Shown one piece after another: positions 49,633-60,853 of a stretch of 64,000 nucleotides of DNA (position 1 is its first letter; the number at the start of each line of letters is the position of its first letter). The notes under the pieces are model-generated. The model was not told where the DNA came from and searched no databases. It saw nothing but the letters and a program-made list of their open reading frames with translations. Origin of the DNA: Auriscalpium vulgare (lineage: Eukaryota; Basidiomycota; Agaricomycetes; Russulales; Auriscalpiaceae). Position numbers and translations under genes: made by a program. The DNA lies in contig JAHBBC010000016.1 of assembly GCA_019915015.1 (NCBI GenBank), positions 992,001 through 1,056,000 on the forward strand, given 5' to 3'.

Positions 49633-50141
49633 ATTGAAAGAGCGGCAGCGGGGGCAGCGGGGAAGGGCCGGGGAGCGAAGGAGGGTCTGGATGAGTGAAG
49701 GAAAGACGAAGGAGACGAGTCGTGAACCAGGTCGTCAACGTATAAACTAGGTATAATAAAAGGAATGAAAGGGAGTGGTGCCCCTGAATATAGTGCGATT
49801 GCCGGAGTCGCCACTGTCGACTTGCTTGGAAGAGCTTGATTGAATAGCCGGGGCGTTGCTTACATAAGGCGCGCGTGTCGCGTCGCGTGTGCCAGGACGA
49901 GTCGGAGGCGCCTCCTCTTCCTCTTCCTCCCCTCCTACCTCCTGCTCCCGCTTGCTCTCATCTTGCGCGTTGCGCTCCAGGCGATTTCATCTCGCGTGGT
50001 AGTGTCACCGTCCGCCACTCGATCGTCAGGTCAGACAATCGAGCGCCACCACACGCGAACCGGAACAACGCGCTTTTTTGACACTTCCGAGCACGCTCTG
50101 GACCCGCCTGGAAAGATAGATCAAACGCGCCAGGCTTCGCG
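49633..50141. promoter_or_regulatory. Bidirectional promoter region, GDP-fucose-type transporter / MRE11
   Basis: Starts of the two genes point away from each other over 509 bp. A CT-rich tract (about 49907-49965) precedes MRE11 and GA-rich sequence lies near the transporter start. No open frame with support. Confidence 0.5.
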
Positions 50142-52983
50142 ATGAGCGACACGGAGGCACCTCCGGTGAATCATACCATCGAGAATGATTGTACGTTGCT
50201 CTCCTAGGATCGTGGCCTCTTTTCCAACTCCAAACCATGCATAGTCCCCGACGACACCATCCGCATCATGCTCGCGACCGACAACCATATAGGATATCTT
50301 GAGCGCGATCCTATTCGTGGACAAGACTCCATCAATACCTTCAAAGAGATCCTCCAACTCGCAGTCAAACACGAGGTCCGTTGATGACTGGCCTGGTGAC
50401 TTGGACCCAGAGATGACCGACACGAGCCGGGAACAGGTAGATTTCATCCTGCTGTCGGGAGACTTGTTCCATGAAAACCGTCCATCGCGAGATTGCCTCT
50501 ACCAAGTGATGGGACTGCTGCGCGAGTTCACATTAGGCGACCGACCTATTGCAGTCCAGCTGCTCAGCGACCCGGACGACGGCAAGCCAGCCAGCTACTC
50601 GTAAGTTTATCACGGGCTGAGTGACTTCAAATGCTCACCGCAGGTGGAGATTCCCTGCCATCAACTACGAGGACGCGAATCTCAATGTGGCCATCCCAGT
50701 CTTCTCCATCCACGGAAACCACGACGATCCACAAGGTGCAGGACCAGTACGTCACATGGCAATTTGCTGCTGACACCACTCGTATCTGAACTCGATGACA
50801 GGAAGGTGCCCTCTGCGCCCTCGACATGCTCTCTGTGGCCGGGCTCGTCAACTACATCGGCAAAGTCGAGCTGCCCCTCTCCGATCGCGCGGGCGGCATC
50901 GAAGTGCGCCCTGTGCTTCTCAGGAAAGGCAGCACGCACCTCGGGCTTTACGGGATAGGGAATGTGAAGGACGCGCGCATGCATGTAGAGCTGCGTAGCA
51001 ACCGCGTGAAGATGTACATGCCCAAGGACAAGGACAACTGGTTCAATCTGCTGCTCCTGCACCAGAATCGGTGAGTGCACCACTTATCGAAGATCACACG
51101 TTGTGGGGCTCAGGGTCACCTCAGCGTGAAGCATGGTCCGCAAGAGTTTGTGCCCGAGGGTCTGTTCGACGACAGTGTCGATCTCGTTATATGGGGCCAC
51201 GAACATGACTGCCGCATATTTCCCGAACCCGTCGCGGGCAAGAAGTATTTCATTTCGCAGCCAGGCTCATCTGTGGCTACCTCGCTCGCCGAGGGAGAAT
51301 CTGTGGAGAAGTCCGCTCCTTGTTTCTTGCGCTCTATGCATCTCTGAGTTCTGCACAGACATGTTGCCTTGCTCGAAATTCAAGGCAAAAACTTTCAGAT
51401 GTCGCCCTTACCTCTCCGCAGTGTGCGCCCGTTTGTGATGGATGAGCTCATCCTTACAGAGGCTGCGGAGGAGGAAGGCTTCGAAGTCACGGACCAGATG
51501 GAAGTGGCTAAGTATCTCAAACACCGAGTTCGTCCAATGTATCATGGCTCTCCTTCATTCTCACTCAGGCGGTCTGGGATTAGGTGAATGAGCTCATAGA
51601 CAAGGCGCAGACGCAGTGGGACGAACGCAACGCCCAGGCTCATGCTGACGGTGAGCCACAGCTCGAACGTATGCTTCCTCTCATTCGCTTGAAGGTGCGC
51701 CTTCTTACCCTTATCTCCACTCCTCAACCTACTCTCGCCGCAGGTGGACACGACCGGCGTCGCCGCAATGTCCAACCCCATCCGCTTCGGGCAGGACTTC
51801 ATCGGCAAGATCGCGAACCCACGCGACGTGCTCGTCTTCCACCGTGCGAAGGCTACCTCGCGGCGTGTCGCCGCCGACGAGCCGGACCTCTCGCGCATGG
51901 ACGCAGACGATGACGGGGGGAACGCCGAGAAGATGGAGGCAGGCAATGTCCGCGTGCACTCGCTTGTGCAGGAGTACCTGCGTGCGCAGGAGCTGCAGCT
52001 TTTGGGCGAGGCCTCAATGTCGGATGCGATTCAAGTGTTTGTGGAGAAGGATGACATCCATGCTATCAGGACGTGCGTATCTCCGGTTCTATGTGCTTGG
52101 AATGTCATTCACGAAGGCTGTTAGGCACGTGGAAGAGACGTTGAAGGCGCTCATGAAGGGCGTGCAGGCCAATGGTGAGGTGCCCGAGGAGGAACTCGAC
52201 GATGTCGTATGTCATTCTCCTCGGTATATTTGTCGTTTCAAAGAAATCTCTATCTTTACAGCTCGAGAAAGTGAGAGAAGAACGCGACAAGCGATACGCC
52301 GAACAGCAGAAGACCGGCAAAACATCGCATTCCAAGGTGGTTTCAGCTATCTATGGCGACGTTTGCCTGCGGTTGACAGCATTGGCCAGGGGAAGGGAAA
52401 GGCCCGAGCTGGCGACTCGGACGAAGAGAGCGCTGATTCTATGCAAATGGACGTGGACGGGGGTGGGTCTGACTTCGATGTTGAGGAGGTTCCACCACCG
52501 AAGAAGACGGCGGCCAAGGGCAAGAAGGCGCCGGCGAAGGCTCCAGCAAAGGCGAAGGCTCCTGCGAAGAAAGCTACCACTGCGCGGGGAAAGAAGAAAG
52601 TGGTGAGCCCTCCTCAACGACAGCATTGGCGTTATCATTCTGAACGCTTCGTGTGCCACTAGGTAGAGAGCGAAGAAGAGGACGAGGAGGATATCATCGA
52701 GGATGACGATGAAGAGGAGCCTCAGCCAAAGAAGCGCACAAACCGCGCAGCCACCCTGAGCCAACCGGCCGCGAAAAAGGCAGCGCCAAAGAAGGCGGCG
52801 ACCTCGAAAGCAACGACCAAACAGGCGCAGCTGAGCTTCGCACCTGCTGGGCGGTCGTCTACGCGCGCTGCGGCGGGGCGCGCGCGGGGGAAGATGACGG
52901 AGGCAGTAAGTCGGGTCTCCCACGGCCGACCTTTGTGACGAGAAGCTGACATCGATTAGATTGAGTTGAGCGACTCGGATTGA
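50142..52983 (+). CDS. MRE11: Double-strand break repair nuclease Mre11
   Basis: Nuclease subunit of the Mre11-Rad50-Nbs1 complex, acting in end resection and telomere upkeep. Start [16 protein letters not shown]. Phosphoesterase motifs with metal ligands are all present: [37 protein letters not shown], and VIWGHEHDC after NLLLLHQNR. The capping domain reads [17 protein letters not shown] then [18 protein letters not shown]. The Rad50-binding region follows ([19 protein letters not shown]). The C-terminus is long and low-complexity: [18 protein letters not shown] basic repeats, acidic [16 protein letters not shown], and ends IELSDSD, a likely phospho/SUMO-contact tail. About a dozen short introns. 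Intact. Confidence 0.96.
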
Positions 52984-53138
52984 GGAGACACGAGGCGTAT
53001 ATACGAGGGCTTTCTTGCTGTATTTCTGTCGATGAGAAATTGCTTTGACGGTGTCTGCGGTGGCCGCAAATGGCAGGCGTACATAGAAGGTCAGCGAACA
53101 TTCATCGGGCTGGGTCTCTTGCCCCTCGCTCTCATGCG

Positions 53139-54293
53139 ATGCCCCAGCTGCTTGCCCTCCCCGATGAGCTCCTCCTCCGCATAGTCAGCTTCATCGCTCC
53201 ATCAATGAAAATAGTGTTAATCATTCATATTTAAGATCTCCCTCGCCCTCCTCGTCCACCCCCGCCCAGCCCACATCCTCGCCCTCAGCCGCCGCGTGTA
53301 CGCCTTTGCCGTCCCGCTGCTGTACGGCTACCTCCGCTTCCCCTCCGTGCGTTCCCTCGCCTGCTTCCCCGCCACCCCCCCGCGCCGCCCGCGCACCGTC
53401 ACCATCACCCTCGCTGGCGGCGAGGTCGGCCGTGGCGCATTCCGCGAGCTCGAGCACTTGTTTATGAAGTGCCTCTTTGGGGTGCGCCGCACGGAGGGGC
53501 ACGTCAACCCTGCAACATCGGCCCACACGCAGGAGTACCAGCAGCTCATATGGCTCGAACTCGACGAGCTGCGCCTGTGCATGCACTCTACCGCGAGCTC
53601 CGTCACGGACGACATCTCGCTGGAGGCCCTCGCTCTCGTCAAGTGAGTATCGTTTCCTCCTCCTTTCATGGGCAGACATGTACGGTTCTCGGGTGTCGTA
53701 GCCCACAGCGCTTCGTCTGGACAGGCCCCGACCCTGTGCACCACTTCTCTATCGCAGTACGTGCTCCGCCTGGGCCACTTTCGCTCTGCGATAACCATAT
53801 ACAGATTGTGCCGGTCGCCTGCCTGAACCTGTTCAAGCATATCGGGAGTTGGACCAACCTGGAGCACCTCCGCCTTTCAAACATCCAGTTCCCGCGCTTC
53901 GAGTACTGGGACGCGACAGGCCACTCGCTCTACCCCCTCCCCGTCGTGCCGTCGCTGCGCACCGTCTACATCGGCCAGGCGACCATCGTGCCCATCGTCC
54001 CGCTCACGCACTTCATCTGCACCCCAGGCATGTCCGCGCTGCGCAAGGTGCGCCTCGTGGACTGCTACACCGAGAGCATATGGGGCCCCCGCGTGCGCCG
54101 CAGCGACCTAGAGCGCGCCGCACTCGCGTTATACCCTGCGGATGCAGAGCAGCTTGACATGTGCCAGAAGAGCGAGGAGGAGAGGATCCCTCATTGGGCG
54201 AGGGACAGGATTCGCGCCATAGTCCGATGCGAAGCTGTGACAGAGAGGATCATAGGGGGCGACCGCAGCGGAGGCGTGCAGAATCTGGAGTGA
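53139..54293 (+). CDS. F-box-like protein
   Basis: The short first exon MPQLLALPDELLLRI matches the start of an F-box. A 53-nt intron (GTCAGC..TTTAAG) joins it to ISLALLVHPRPAHILALSRR, then a long exon (YAFAVPLLYGYLRF) ending LEALALVK. Later exons carry FVWTGPDPVHHFSI, NLFKHIGSWTNLEHLRLSNI and TPGMSALRKVRLVDCYTE, leucine-rich-repeat-like segments common in basidiomycete F-box proteins that select targets for SCF ubiquitin ligases. Ends GGDRSGGVQNLE. It starts 155 bp after MRE11. The target is unknown, and the F-box itself is short. Confidence 0.65.
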
Positions 54294-54624
54294 GGATTGC
54301 AGAGGGTACGTTCGAAATTCTCACATGGGTTTGTCTACTTTCGTTCTCTGTTGGGGCACACGGCAGACACGTTTGTGCGGATCAGGCGGATACCGTGCCT
54401 TCTCTTGTTCGAAATCTTGTTTCTTGAGTACTTGTATCCTCTCGCTATTACATATGTTTTACGGTCACGAACAATGATCATGCAGCACCGAGCAAGCAAA
54501 CGCGAGAAATGTTACAAGGGCGGAAACCCATAGTGGTATTCTAGCAAGGTATAAGCGATGCATGCGCGTAAAACGAGGACCGACTCACGCTACAAGAAGG
54601 AATACAACACATACACCACCCAGT
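54294..54624. other. Convergent 3' flanks
   Basis: Between the F-box-like stop (+) and the SUZ-protein stop (-). No gene. Confidence 0.5.
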
Positions 54625-55290
54625 TCATCGTCGTGCAGCGCTGCCCGGCGCACTGGCATCTGCGCTCTCCCGCTCTCCGCCCCCTCCGCGCCCGCTTCCT
54701 TTCTTCCGCCGCCGCCCAAAACCTCTCGAGGAGCCGCCTCCAACGCCCTCTGCAGCGCCGTCCGCGCCTTCGACACCAGGCCCGATCGGATTCCGAATGA
54801 TGCCTTGGGACTCACCTTCGGTTTTGCCCTTCTCCTCGCCGCCGCCGTTTCCATCCGCAAAAATACGCTCCCGCGCCGCGTTATAGCGAGCCGAGCGCTC
54901 TGCGAACGTTCCAGGCCCTGGGGATGCGGACGGTGAGGGATTACTGGTAGCGGCATTGGGTGTCGGCGTGCGCTTGAGGATGCGGATGGGCGTCTGGAAG
55001 GCGGACGGTGGGGGAACGACGGCCTGGGATCGGGAGGGGGCAAGGATGACTGTGGGCATCGGTGCTTTCGTGTTTCTGTGGGGAGCAGATGCGTTAGAAT
55101 AGGTGATGCGGAAGAAAAGTGCGCCGTACGCGTCTTCCCAGATCTTCTGGGCATCCTGCTCGTCTGGTTCGTCGTCGACATCCCAGTCATCAGGAACAGC
55201 CGTGGCCGGTGCGCGGCGGGTGGAGAGTGTGCCAGATTCCTTGCGATACGTTGTTGCGAAGCCATGAAGACAGTGTAGGGTCTGTGTCAT
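54625..55290 (-). CDS. SUZ and SUZ-C domain protein (SUZRD1-like)
   Basis: Small RNA-associated protein family. The acidic N-terminal part DDWDVDDEPDEQDAQKIWED is joined through a 54-nt stop-free intron to NTKAPMPTVILAPS. Then FQTPIRILKRTPTP and a Ser/Pro spacer, the SUZ motif FAERSARYNAARERIFAD, a Gly/Glu-rich stretch, and the SUZ-C motif IIRNPIGPG followed after a Gly-rich spacer by GFGRRRKKG. The order matches animal SUZRD1, whose SUZ segment binds RNA. The start at 55290 (MTQTLHCLHGF) is the nearest ATG but the first 15 residues look unlike protein, so a spliced 5' exon is possible. About 200 residues. Confidence 0.75.
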   Translation of the reverse strand: MTQTLHCLHGFATTYRKESGTLSTRRAPATAVPDDWDVDDEPDEQDAQKIWEDAYGALFFRITYSNASAPHRNTKAPMPTVILAPSRSQAVVPPPSAFQTPIRILKRTPTPNAATSNPSPSASPGPGTFAERSARYNAARERIFADGNGGGEEKGKTEGESQGIIRNPIGPGVEGADGAAEGVGGGSSRGFGRRRKKGSGRGGGGERESADASAPGSAARR

Positions 55291-55689
55291 ACCTGAAGAG
55301 GCCGATCCCAAGGGTCTAGCGCACTTGTCAACGACATCGTGCCCTTCTGCGGAAGGTTGTGAATGATTGAAAACGTTTGGCCAAGGACACAGTAAGCGTT
55401 GCGGCCGCAGGTGGCCGCCTGCGTGAGCGTCAAGGCTAAGATGGGTTTGTACAGTGTGCGGCACCGGTGGCAGACCTGCACAGCAAAAAGCGCCACGCCC
55501 GAGGCGCACGTTCACAACGTCGAGCAGTGATATTATGGTTGAACACGGAAGTATATATGTGAACACAAGAACAGCCCCATCCGTGTATAGCGCTCCCTCT
55601 CTGCACTGGCAAGCCTGGCGGGCGACCGACGCGATCGCCACGGCTCCTCTCCCAACACGGCGTGAACCCAGCCCTCGTTGACACGGCTT
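55291..55689. other. Upstream region of the SUZ-protein gene
   Basis: No supported gene, unless it holds a 5' exon of the SUZ gene. Confidence 0.4.
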
Positions 55690-56151
55690 CTATTGTGATG
55701 GCAGCAGTGCAGATTGTGATTCTGAAGGGGCAGGGATAGATGTCGACGCTGCCGACTCTCGCGCAACAAGATGCGCGAGCTCGCGTTCCCGCGTAGGACT
55801 GTGTACGACGGTCTCCAGTGTGAAGCGTTTGCGCGCAGATATGGGTGGGCAGTTCCTAATGACGACCGAATCCTCCTGCCGGAGTTCTGGACAACAGTTC
55901 AGTCTCAAGACGGCAGTTGTCTACGGAAAGGAAGGGCGGGACATACGGTCTTGTTCGTCGTGTACAAGGAATTTTTTGCTCCTAGCAATGCGCTATCGAG
56001 ACAGATGATTGGATGGGAGCGCGTCTGGATGAATGCAAATGCGCACCTTGCCAGTTCGCTTGTCGACCACCCAGCGAGACACCGTCACCGTGGCGGTCTT
56101 GCGCATGAAGCCCGCCTTGGTGACAGTCCCGACAAAGCTCATAGGAGGCAT
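55690..56151 (-). CDS. MRPS17: Mitochondrial small-subunit ribosomal protein uS17
   Basis: Binds 12S/15S rRNA in the mitochondrial small subunit. The start ATG at 56151 gives MPPMSFVGTVTKAGFMRKTA, with TVTVSRWVV and DKRTGK. Splicing across 50-60-nt introns yields RIARSKKFLVHDEQDQ and LRQEDSVVIRNCPPISARKR, the classic uS17 sequence D-x-V-x-I-x-x-C-x-P-I-S-x-x-K, followed by FTLETVVHSPTREREL. The extension ends SQSALLPSQ. About 120 residues, three exons. Motif match is strong. Confidence 0.88.
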
Positions 56152-59100
56152 TTTGGCACTGAGGGATTGGCGAGGAAACTTCAAACAGGTCGACGCTGGG
56201 GAAATGTAGCGAAGCTGGCGGTCGCGTCGACGAGTCCGTGACCGAGTCGAGTTGCGACTTGAAGTGACGTAAGCGACCTGAACCCGATCTTCTCCGGCGT
56301 GTTGGACATCGTTTGCAGGAGTCTGAGGCTGCGCGGCGCTCTTACGCTCTTCGAGTCACTGCCTTCTCTGGACCAGGAGTGCTCGCTTTCTCATCTGGGC
56401 TGCTCTTGGGGATGATTACTGGTGTGTATGACCCACGCTGGGTCCTGCTCACACCCAAAAACTTCAATCACAAAGCGCGAGCCTGTCATCCGGGGCTAGC
56501 CGATCAGGCGCATTGAAGCCACTGCTATGCCGTCGCCTGCAACTCAGCGGTGTGGGACGGGCCCACTTGCAGTCAAGGACTCCCGCCGGCGCGTAAAATG
56601 AGCGATATGCCCCGCGGGCCATCGATGTCCCGCTCAGCTGGCGGACTGCCCGCTGCGGCTGAGTGATGCAGCAGAGTTGAGCACTTACGTTTCGCTGGGA
56701 TGGCGGCATCCCCGCGCGGTGCCTCGACGGTCCTTGGGGGCGTGCGTAACGTGAGTGAATGCGCCGCTACATCTAGCACAGCAATGGCCCACTGACTCGT
56801 TCGACGTAGGCGGTTCGGCGGCTTTCTGGCACAAATTGAGCATACCGAGAAGTCTCTCTTCTCACCCTTTCACTGGTAACCCTGCCGTCAGTACACTCCA
56901 TCGGAGTCCACTTACTCCGGTGAATAGGTCAGCCTTATCTTCGCCAGGAGGCTCTACCGGTGTTTCCAGCAGCGGCCGAACGCTCGCCCACATCACCTAT
57001 AATGCCCGAGAAGTAGAAGTGAAACACGCATGCGCACGGTGAATATGCAGCAACACACTGTCTCCTACTTTCCCCGCGTATTCTAATTCCACGGAACATC
57101 TGGCGGAAATGAGCCGAGGACCGATCGGGTTCGGGGCAACAGTCGCGCCTGGCCATAGGTACGCTTCAGCCTAACGTGATTTGACGAAATCATACGTCTC
57201 TCTCCTGGCGAGCGTCAGGACGACAATAATTTGCGGCTTCTTCAGCGTTTTATCCGCCCGCTTTCATAGAAACTGCATCGCTTGTACACCGCTAAGTGGC
57301 GACCCACATCGGGTGAACTATAGATTTGACTGGCCTCGCGCAACAGCTGCTAGTGGGAGGCTTCAAAGGCGGAGTATCCAAGATACCATGGGTGATCGGC
57401 GCGCAATTTACCGCGCGGCTAGACGTTGTTCTGACGGCGACGGGGCACCAGTCCTTGCTCCGTGGCCCATATGGACATCAGCGACCCCCCAGATCTGTTT
57501 TCCAGCAATATCACCCGCTGGCTTCCTCCCTCCTCAAGGACCCGGCTCCCCTGGGTACCTATCCAAGCGCTGGAGCCCCGGCTGCTGCAAATAGAACTTT
57601 GGAACGAAATCCCTTGGTGTCCACTTTGGGGTTGGCGCGCCCCGAATACCCGCTGCCCCTGCGCATGGGACACATCTTGTCCGCGTGCGGCGGAGTTCCT
57701 GGCGGCCGTGGCCCTAGCCGACCCCATATCATTCCCTCTAGATTGGAATTGCCTCATGCCTTGCCTTCGACAGGAGGGATGCCGGTGCTCCCGAGCGAGT
57801 GAGGATAAAGGAGCATGTGAGCTGTCCCCGTTCGTAGATTCCCGTCCGCTTCCAAGGCTCATGCCCCACGTTCCGACTGCCTACAGGTCTCGGGCTCTTT
57901 TACAGCATTTACAGCGTCTGTTATATTTAGAGGCCTCCTCCCTATCGAGAAATTGGATCAGGACCACCTGGCGTTATTCCACCCTCCCTTTCTCCGGTCG
58001 ATCGTGCCCCTCCCCCGAAGCACCGCGCTCAAGCTGCCGGTAAGTTGATTTTTGCCGCTGTAATCGCAGTCAACAACTTTCATCGCCATCTCCAGGACCC
58101 CCGAGACTTCACACAGCGGGCCGATCCGCCAAAAACGAAAACTACCGCAAATTTCGGGGCCTGCGAGACATCTCCTCCCTTCCTAAGATGTGGTTATTTC
58201 ACCACACCGAAGAATCGAATGTCGTTATCACCGCCGCTGCGAGACACATCTGCCCCTTCCCCCCATCATCGGTCTACGTGCCAGCAACGATCCTTCACTG
58301 ACATTTCACGCCCCGGGGTCACTCGCAACGAAGGCACAAACAACAAGAGCCGATGGTTATCGCACTCTTGGGCCATTTCCCGCCAATCGGTGCTCAAGGC
58401 GTCTTTAGATGCAAAGCTCGTACGTCTATGCTTGCAGAGCACCGTCCGCGTCTCTGACTTCCCTTGAGCATCTAGCGCCCTTATATCACTTCCAATACCT
58501 CGTAGGGGTCTATCATGCCGTATTCACGCGTCAGCCATCGGACGGCACCGCTCGTACCACAATCATCGCAAGGGATTCTCATGCCACAGTCATATTTCGC
58601 CGGACGTTCCTCATGCCCGCCGCCGTTGGTGGTCATCCGAATTGATTTTTGCCTCTATAGTACCTGAAACGGTGTACAAGGTTCGTACTTCCACCTCTTA
58701 TCTTCATTCTATCGCCTCATGCTGTCTTGTAGGTTATTCGCGTCCCTTCGGTACATCCTGAACATTCTGGAAGTGTTCCGACATTTCTCGGGGTCCCGAG
58801 ACCGTCTGGTGACAGTAGACATCTTGCTGGGCGACCTGAAACGATTTGTACAGCATTCCACTTCACCGCCATTCATGTTCTCCGGTACTCAGGCTTCCAG
58901 AACACCCTGGAGGAAGTTACACGAACGCTCGTCGCTGACGCGGCCCTCACGAAAGTCCACTGTCATGAAACCGCAGCAAGGAAGACGATGATTCGTTTCG
59001 GTCTCGAAGCTGTGCGTAGATTGCGTGTTTTTCCATAGCAGGGATTGACTCGAGCAAATCTTATCCTTCTAGGACGTCCGCAAGCTGCATACACCGGTCT

Positions 59101-60853
59101 TACTGCGACGGCCGTTACGCAGCATCCCTCGATGAAACACAACATAGTTGACTCGATCGCGGACCTTGTGGGTCCTTCACCCAATTGCGATACCCCACAC
59201 CTTCCGGCGCGCAGTCTTCGCGCTCACTTTGCCCCGCCGGCGCCTGCCGCCCCGCCCCCGCTGCACTCCACTGTCCGAGCCCGCCCGGTCCCTCGCGGGA
59301 AAAAATTTGAGGACCCCGTCGACTCGCAGCGCAGCTTCCTCGTCTGCGCTCTGCGCCATTTCTCTCGAGAAGCAGTCGGTGCAGGTCGTGACGATGCGCG
59401 TGCCCATTTCCATTCAAGCTCCGCGGCAGGCACTTGAAGGTCCGCTTCAGGCAATTCCCGCTCGAGCCGCCGGCTCCGAGGTACCCGAGAGGAGAACAAG
59501 AGGAGAACCCACTAGATTTTTACAGGGCTCGCTGTCGGGCTTTTATCAACGGAGATTAGGGGGCGACGACAGCACTGCGACAGCGTGTCTTGTTTCCGCT
59601 GTATTTCCGTGATTTAGGGGTGCGCCGCCGACGTAGTAAACACCAAGAGCAGGCGGCGCGCCCTGCCCAGAGAGGATCGCCGACGGCGCCCCTTCGTACA
59701 GTTCGCCAGTCACGACTACAATTGCTGAAGCGTGGCAGTAGCGTGGCGGGTCTCGCTAGGCTGCGCTACGCATTTGTTGGCGGGAGAGCAGCCTGTCACG
59801 GAACGCTAAGACCGCCGACGCGACCATGCTGGTCGCTTGGCCGCATGGTGAGTTGACCATCTGTTTCGATATTAGGGTCCATCAACCGCCCTAGATTTCA
59901 CTGCCTTTTAAGCCTATCAGCGATGCAGATCCTGGAGATGCCAGATGCTGCCGCGCCACGGCTTCTGGGACGCTTCTGTCGGCTCCGCGCCGGTTCGCCA
60001 AGTGGACTGCGTAGAGCGTGTAGCGGCCAATTGTGTCCGATCGTCACGCTGGCCGGGGCCCGCACGATCGCTTGCGGGCCACGATCGTGCACGCTGTCAG
60101 CGACGAGAGAGGGGCGCCCGACGATCGCGGGTTGACACAGCGGCTGCAAAGCAAATCTTGAACGGGTCGCGAGCTGATTTCCACGGAAACAGCCGCCGCG
60201 TAACGCAGAGACCTAACTGAGATATGGATGGCGAGCTCGAGACGAGTGCGAAGGGAGCGGCAGAGCGCACGCGAGCATGGCTGGGCCGTTTGGCCGCGCC
60301 CTTGAGCGTAGGGTCGTCCTCGGAGACGCAGATGTGGCATTTCCCTCCCTGGTGCCGACGCGCGGGGCTGCTGGGCGTGGTGCCCAGAGGCGGGATCGGA
60401 CACGCCGAAAAGCACGGATGTGAAAGACAGTCAACAGAGGCACGAGCGCTGATGGCGATCTCGAGGTATGTCGCGGCTGGTCGGGAACAGAGGCGTAGCA
60501 GCAGACCCGCAACGCGCCGCTGTGTCGCGCAGCGTGCGCACCCGGCGGCATTGGACGCGGGCGGGCGGGTGCCGCCGCTGCGGGAGGAGTTGGGGCAGGG
60601 AGCGTCCGGACGCCGGGGGCTCGGCAGGTTGCGTGCGCCGGCGAGATATTTATCGTTATATGGAAGGCGGCGGGTCGTCGCGAAGTTTTGAAGAAGCGCC
60701 ACGTGAAGGCGGGGGTGTCCGGGGTCGCTCGCTGCTCCCCGTTCCGGGTCTAGTTCCGCTCCGCCTCCTGCACTCGCACTCAACGCGGGGTCGGGCCTAT
60801 ATAGCCACACGGTCAGTCTTACTGCCTCGTAATATTACTCGCCCTCACTGACA
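56152..60853. other. 4.7-kb region with no supported gene
   Basis: Some plus-strand segments read like protein without recognisable domains or consistent splicing: a Pro-rich run near 57490-57800, a stretch near 58130-58280, and a helical-looking one near 58870-59036 (GFQNTLEEVTRTLVADAALT). They may be parts of a decayed or unusual gene. Minus-strand ORFs at 59115-59499 and 60097-60810 are Arg/Ala-rich shadows. Bases 60700-60853 are the probable promoter and leader of the next gene, with TATA-like CTATATA near 60797. Confidence 0.4.

Noticed and set aside
55993..56184. Longer start for mitochondrial uS17
   Set aside because: The codon at 56184 is TTG; the first ATG is at 56151.
60097..60810. 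237-codon minus-strand ORF
   Set aside because: Ala/Arg/Ser shadow frame in GC-rich DNA that overlaps the promoter of the transcription factor.
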